From NCBI GenBank assembly GCA_014529385.2, contig CM043969.1, forward strand, positions 26,369,946-26,433,945: a stretch of DNA of 64,000 nucleotides, given 5' to 3'. Every line of letters starts with the position of its first letter. Within the stretch, counting starts at the first letter, position 1. The position numbers and the translations under genes were made by a program. The notes below the pieces were generated by a model that saw only the letters and a program-made list of their open reading frames with translations, ran no database searches and was not told the DNA's origin. Below are positions 61,170-64,000 of this stretch, piece by piece. The DNA is from Adiantum capillus-veneris (lineage: Eukaryota; Streptophyta; Polypodiopsida; Polypodiales; Pteridaceae).

Positions 61170-62325
61170 ATGAGCAACCACCAGATCTGTGCTCATGGAA
61201 GCTTGAGGGACATTCCCAAGCTTGAGGGAAGAGTGTATTGTAAGTGTGTATGCTTTTTTGCAATTAAATTTGTAGGAACAATGCAGATTTTCATTTCCGC
61301 TGGTCATTTTTTGAGCCCCAAAAGCAGCGTTTTTTGCATAACCTTAGCATACGGAATGAGATTTATGCAAAGTTAGGGTGTAGCCTAAGGTTTTGGCACG
61401 CTCCAGACGCAATGGTGATGTCCATTTGAGCTGATTTTGACCTCTGACATTTCTGCAACAGCAGCAAGTTTTAACTGTGTTTTTGAGCCGAAAAGAGTGT
61501 TTTTTGGCATATCTTGCACACTCGGACTCATATCTATATGATCTAAGGGTCTACCCCAGGGTTTGTTGACGTTTCGGATGCAATGGTGATATTAGAATTT
61601 TGAAATTTTTCTCTCTGAATTTTCTACAGCAACCTGTATTTTCTTGAGACACAAAAGATTTGACAGTTAAGGACTTGTATACTGCAAATCGTTGTGTAGA
61701 TTGCGTTTGGGGATATGTACGTCACATTGTGGAGTCCATTGGGTGCTGATTTAACTTGCAATTGTTGATTTGAGATGTGGTTCTTGGACTAAGGCACATC
61801 CGTATGCAGTTTCTTGGCACATGGTTTTGTGTTGATGTATACTCTATGTGGGAACAGATGTGGAGATGTGGAGCCATCATGGCTAAGTATTTTGGATGCA
61901 TGGTTGATGCTCGCAGTTGAGCACTTGTTTATGCACATCCATTGAAGCTTGTTTATGCAAACAGGTTGACAGGTTTTGTCAATATTCCATTGAGTGGTAC
62001 TCTGACTACAGTGTGCTTGCTCTTTGTCTGACTTTGTGAGGTGATTCCGAACGACTACATTCCCGGATTTAGCCATTTGGGCATTTTGTGTTGTCTCCAT
62101 TTGTGATTTACTGTTGAGTTTTTGCTCCAGTTACAAGGGAGACTCTGCCAAAATTTTGTCAAATCTGTTTGCCTATTGTAGAGGCTTGTGAGCTTAATAG
62201 TTTTCTCAGTTTGTCTGCTTGAGATAGTGGTTTTCTCTCAGGTGGGAGAGTTTTGTGATCTCGAGCATTGTTTGCCATTGTTTGGCATGGCCATGAGAGG
62301 TGATTTTTGTTCACGACGACTGACA
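61170..62325 (+). pseudogene. copia-4 gag region with repeat-filled interior
   Basis: An ATG at 61170 opens a Gag-like start (LRDIPKLEGR) that meets a GTAAGT at about 61240, a possible splice donor. The following ~900 bp has no coding track and includes a degenerate ~170-bp direct repeat (about 61310-61480 and 61481-61640; shared strings GCAATGGTGAT and GTTTTTTG-CATA). It may be an intron-like or filler segment replacing most of Gag. Confidence 0.45.
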
Positions 62326-63160
62326 TGTTGGTATTGTGGCCACAAGCGGCATATTAGGCGCCGTTGCTTCAGGTGTATGAGGCAGCAGAAGAGGCAGATG
62401 CATGGTGCTACTATGAGGACAGATACTAGAGAGTATGCATGTGACGGACATGTCACTTCGAGTCTAACTTGCCTTCAAACTACTTTGTGTCTTGGGATAG
62501 CACATTGTCTACGCGTTTTCTGCTAGACGAGCATGCAGTTTTTCACGTGACTCCACGTCGTGATTTGTTTTGCTCTTTCTCTAGTGGGAGACTTGGTTGT
62601 GTGCAGTTTACTGATGGTTCAGCATATGACATAAAGGGTGCTGGAGATGTATGCATGTCCTTGCCTAGCGGTGCATTGCTTACACTATGAGATGTACGTT
62701 ATGTACCAGGACTCACTCAGAGTCTCATTTCAGTGCGTCAGTTTTGCAGAGTAGTGGACATTGTGTACTGCTTGGAGAGCAGTCATTTCAGATGCATAGG
62801 GGATCACTGGTGATAGCCAGAGGTGCTAGGAGTGGTCTGGTATACCCTTTGCATATTTTTGACACACAAGGCGGTATAGTCTCTGTGTATTTGCAGTTAT
62901 GTTTAGAGCGAGAGACGAGGCGTGTCTCTTTTGCGAATGTGCTGCATGGAGAGCAGGTTGTGCATTTGTCTTGTGGTGACGTTCACACAGACAGTGGTAT
63001 CTCTGGGGATGCACAACTTTGTCAGTCATCAGTTGAGGTGACATTAGTTGAGCCAGAGACCGATGCATTGTTCTATGATGCGTCTGATACGTTTGAGGGC
63101 GGCAGTGTCCTTCAGACAGCTGTGTGTGATTGCAGTGGTGCTGATTTTTCGTTTTTGTAA
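62326..63160 (+). pseudogene. copia-4 zinc knuckle, protease and GAG-pre-integrase region
   Basis: A perfect knuckle CWYCGHKRHIRRRC lies at 62326-62367. After a frameshift, ORF 62469-62690 has LLDEHAVFHVTPRRDLF, the copia protease/active-site neighbourhood, with the expected DSG or DSA triplet changed to DEH. The same track continues through TGA 62688 to DVRYVPGLTQSLISVRQF, and in ORF 62687-63160 SFQMHRGSLVIARGARSG and LYPLHIF, the GAG-pre-integrase region. The HHCC and DDE parts of integrase are absent. Confidence 0.8.
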
Positions 63161-63175
63161 TCATTCTCAACAGAT

Positions 63176-63514
63176 ATGCCGTTGCCAGAGGATGCTGACA
63201 TGGTGATGCATAGTAAGGTGGTTCCTGATGAGGATGCATATGGCACTGAGGCTGCTGATAGAGATAGGTTGGCACACATAGTGCATGTTTTGTTGGCTTT
63301 CGGGTCTCTCATGTCTGACCTTTTGGTTTCCAGACCTAATCTTGCTTATGCGGTCGGTGCATTTGCAGTGGGAGTTGCCAGTCGTGCGATGACTGACACT
63401 GGCATTGTGCATTGTGGAGCCATGCAGGTCGTCACTCGATACCTGCATCATGAGTGTCATCATAGCTCTAGCCCTAGTGGTATGCATGTTGCATCTACAC
63501 TAGAGCATGTTTAG
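63176..63514 (+). pseudogene. copia-4 RT/RNase H boundary remnant
   Basis: ORF of 112 residues with SRPNLAYAVGAFAVGVASRA and HCGAMQVVTRYL, the copia motif RPDIAYAVGxxSRxM...HW.A.K.ILRYL. It is fused to pre-integrase sequence by an internal deletion of integrase and most of RT. Confidence 0.75.
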
Positions 63515-63617
63515 AGTGAGCCAGTGGGCATAGGTTGAGAGTCGTCTTCTCTCACCTCTTGTATATATATACTAGTTGTAGGCTAGTCTTCTCGCCACTT
63601 ATCGGCCCACAGCCTTT

Positions 63618-63627
63618 AGTGGGAGAA
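63618..63627 (+). other. Polypurine tract of copia-4
   Basis: AGTGGGAGAA directly before TGTTAGG of the right LTR. Confidence 0.8.
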
Positions 63628-63872
63628 TGTTAGGTAAAGGCGGTGTGCCTCACCGTGCTTTGCCCATGTCCGTCGCCCAGTGTACGACTGCCCATATTTA
63701 TCTCCTTATTCTTTATACATACAAAGAATAAGGAGCTCTCACTCATATTATCACATAGTGCTCACACAGTGAGATTTGGGAGCTCCACCCCACATCCTGT
63801 ATCGTTCTCTCTCTCTCTCCCTTTCTCCCCTTCGCACTCTCTGCGCACGCACACCGCATTCGCGCACTCACA
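63628..63872 (+). repeat. Right LTR of copia-4
   Basis: Begins TGTTAGGTAAAGG; matches 60818-61072 along its length. Confidence 0.9.
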
Positions 63873-63877
63873 CACGT
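63873..63877. repeat. Right target-site duplication of copia-4
   Basis: CACGT, identical to 60813-60817. Confidence 0.85.
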
Positions 63878-63938
63878 GTTGTTTTCTCTCCATTTCTCTT
63901 ATTTTTGGACAGTTTTCACATCAGGTGCAGCATTTACA

Positions 63939-64000
63939 ATGGCTGACAACAACACAGATGTGTTCAAGATGTTTGTTGTTGAGGACAGGTTGGATGGGGA
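63939..64000 (+). CDS. copia-3 gag, 5' end only
   Basis: ATG at 63939 opens a frame to the window edge (20 codons) with a Gag-like start. The leader from 60608 to 60817 and 63878 to 63938 is the copia-3 leader, interrupted by copia-4. The product cannot be judged further from 20 codons. Confidence 0.5.
   Translation, partial: MADNNTDVFKMFVVEDRLDG

Larger units (their letters stand above)
60818..63872 (+). mobile_element. 3,055-bp deletion-derivative copia element (copia-4)
   Basis: Two ~250-bp LTRs (60818-61072 and 63628-63872), the primer site ATTGGTATCAGAGC at 61073, a polypurine tract AGTGGGAGAA before the right LTR and a perfect 5-bp duplication CACGT define a complete insertion. The interior keeps gag knuckle, protease/pre-integrase and the last part of RNase H; integrase and most of RT are gone. 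It must depend on another copia element to move. It lies in the leader of copia-3, between primer site and gag. Confidence 0.92.

Overview
This window looks like repeat-rich intergenic DNA from the nucleus of a land plant with a large genome. I cannot name the lineage; a fern or another seed-free plant would fit. The evidence is nested Ty3/gypsy and Ty1/copia retrotransposons, a plant-type hAT transposase, AG/GT-bounded introns and many long (GA)n and (TG)n tracts. There are no operons, rRNA genes or convincing intact host genes. Nearly every coding region is transposon-derived and carries stops or frameshifts.

Left part (1-5,100): a 173-bp tandem repeat; a three-exon transposase-associated gene remnant; a GCGACG hairpin cluster; and a ~3-kb structure with ~530-bp inverted arms enclosing gag and LINE reverse-transcriptase debris. 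This runs into the LTR of a minus-strand gypsy element (gypsy-1).

Centre-left (5,095-21,903): gypsy-1 reads right to left as gag, protease, RT, RNase H, integrase, then an unusual extra ORF before its LTR. An 8.35-kb hAT transposon (6,128-14,473) is inserted in that extra ORF. It has matching ends, a degraded 8-bp target duplication and dense subterminal motifs. Besides its transposase it carries two forward-strand cargo genes: a protein-kinase-like gene and a coiled-coil/RING-like gene. This is the most unusual system in the window.

Centre (21,904-31,973): four ~300-bp repeats each holding a 16-bp palindrome; a CACTA-ended element; then a second minus-strand gypsy element (gypsy-2) with a 1,036-bp 5' LTR, primer-binding site, full gag-PR-RT-RH-INT order and polypurine tract. 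Its 3' LTR is cut to 204 bp exactly at the CACTA end.

Right-centre (32,262-47,385): a head-to-tail array of ~3.85-kb units, each normally with two (TG)n tracts, a (GA)n tract and a conserved hairpin. One unit has a 1.2-kb deletion and the first is only partial.

Right (47,386-64,000): a minus-strand copia element split by ~3.5 kb of foreign DNA, a decayed regulatory-protein-like gene, a PIF1-helicase fragment, a tRNA-derived SINE, and at the end a 3,055-bp deletion-derivative copia element with a perfect 5-bp target duplication (CACGT), nested in the leader of another copia element whose gag starts at 63,939.
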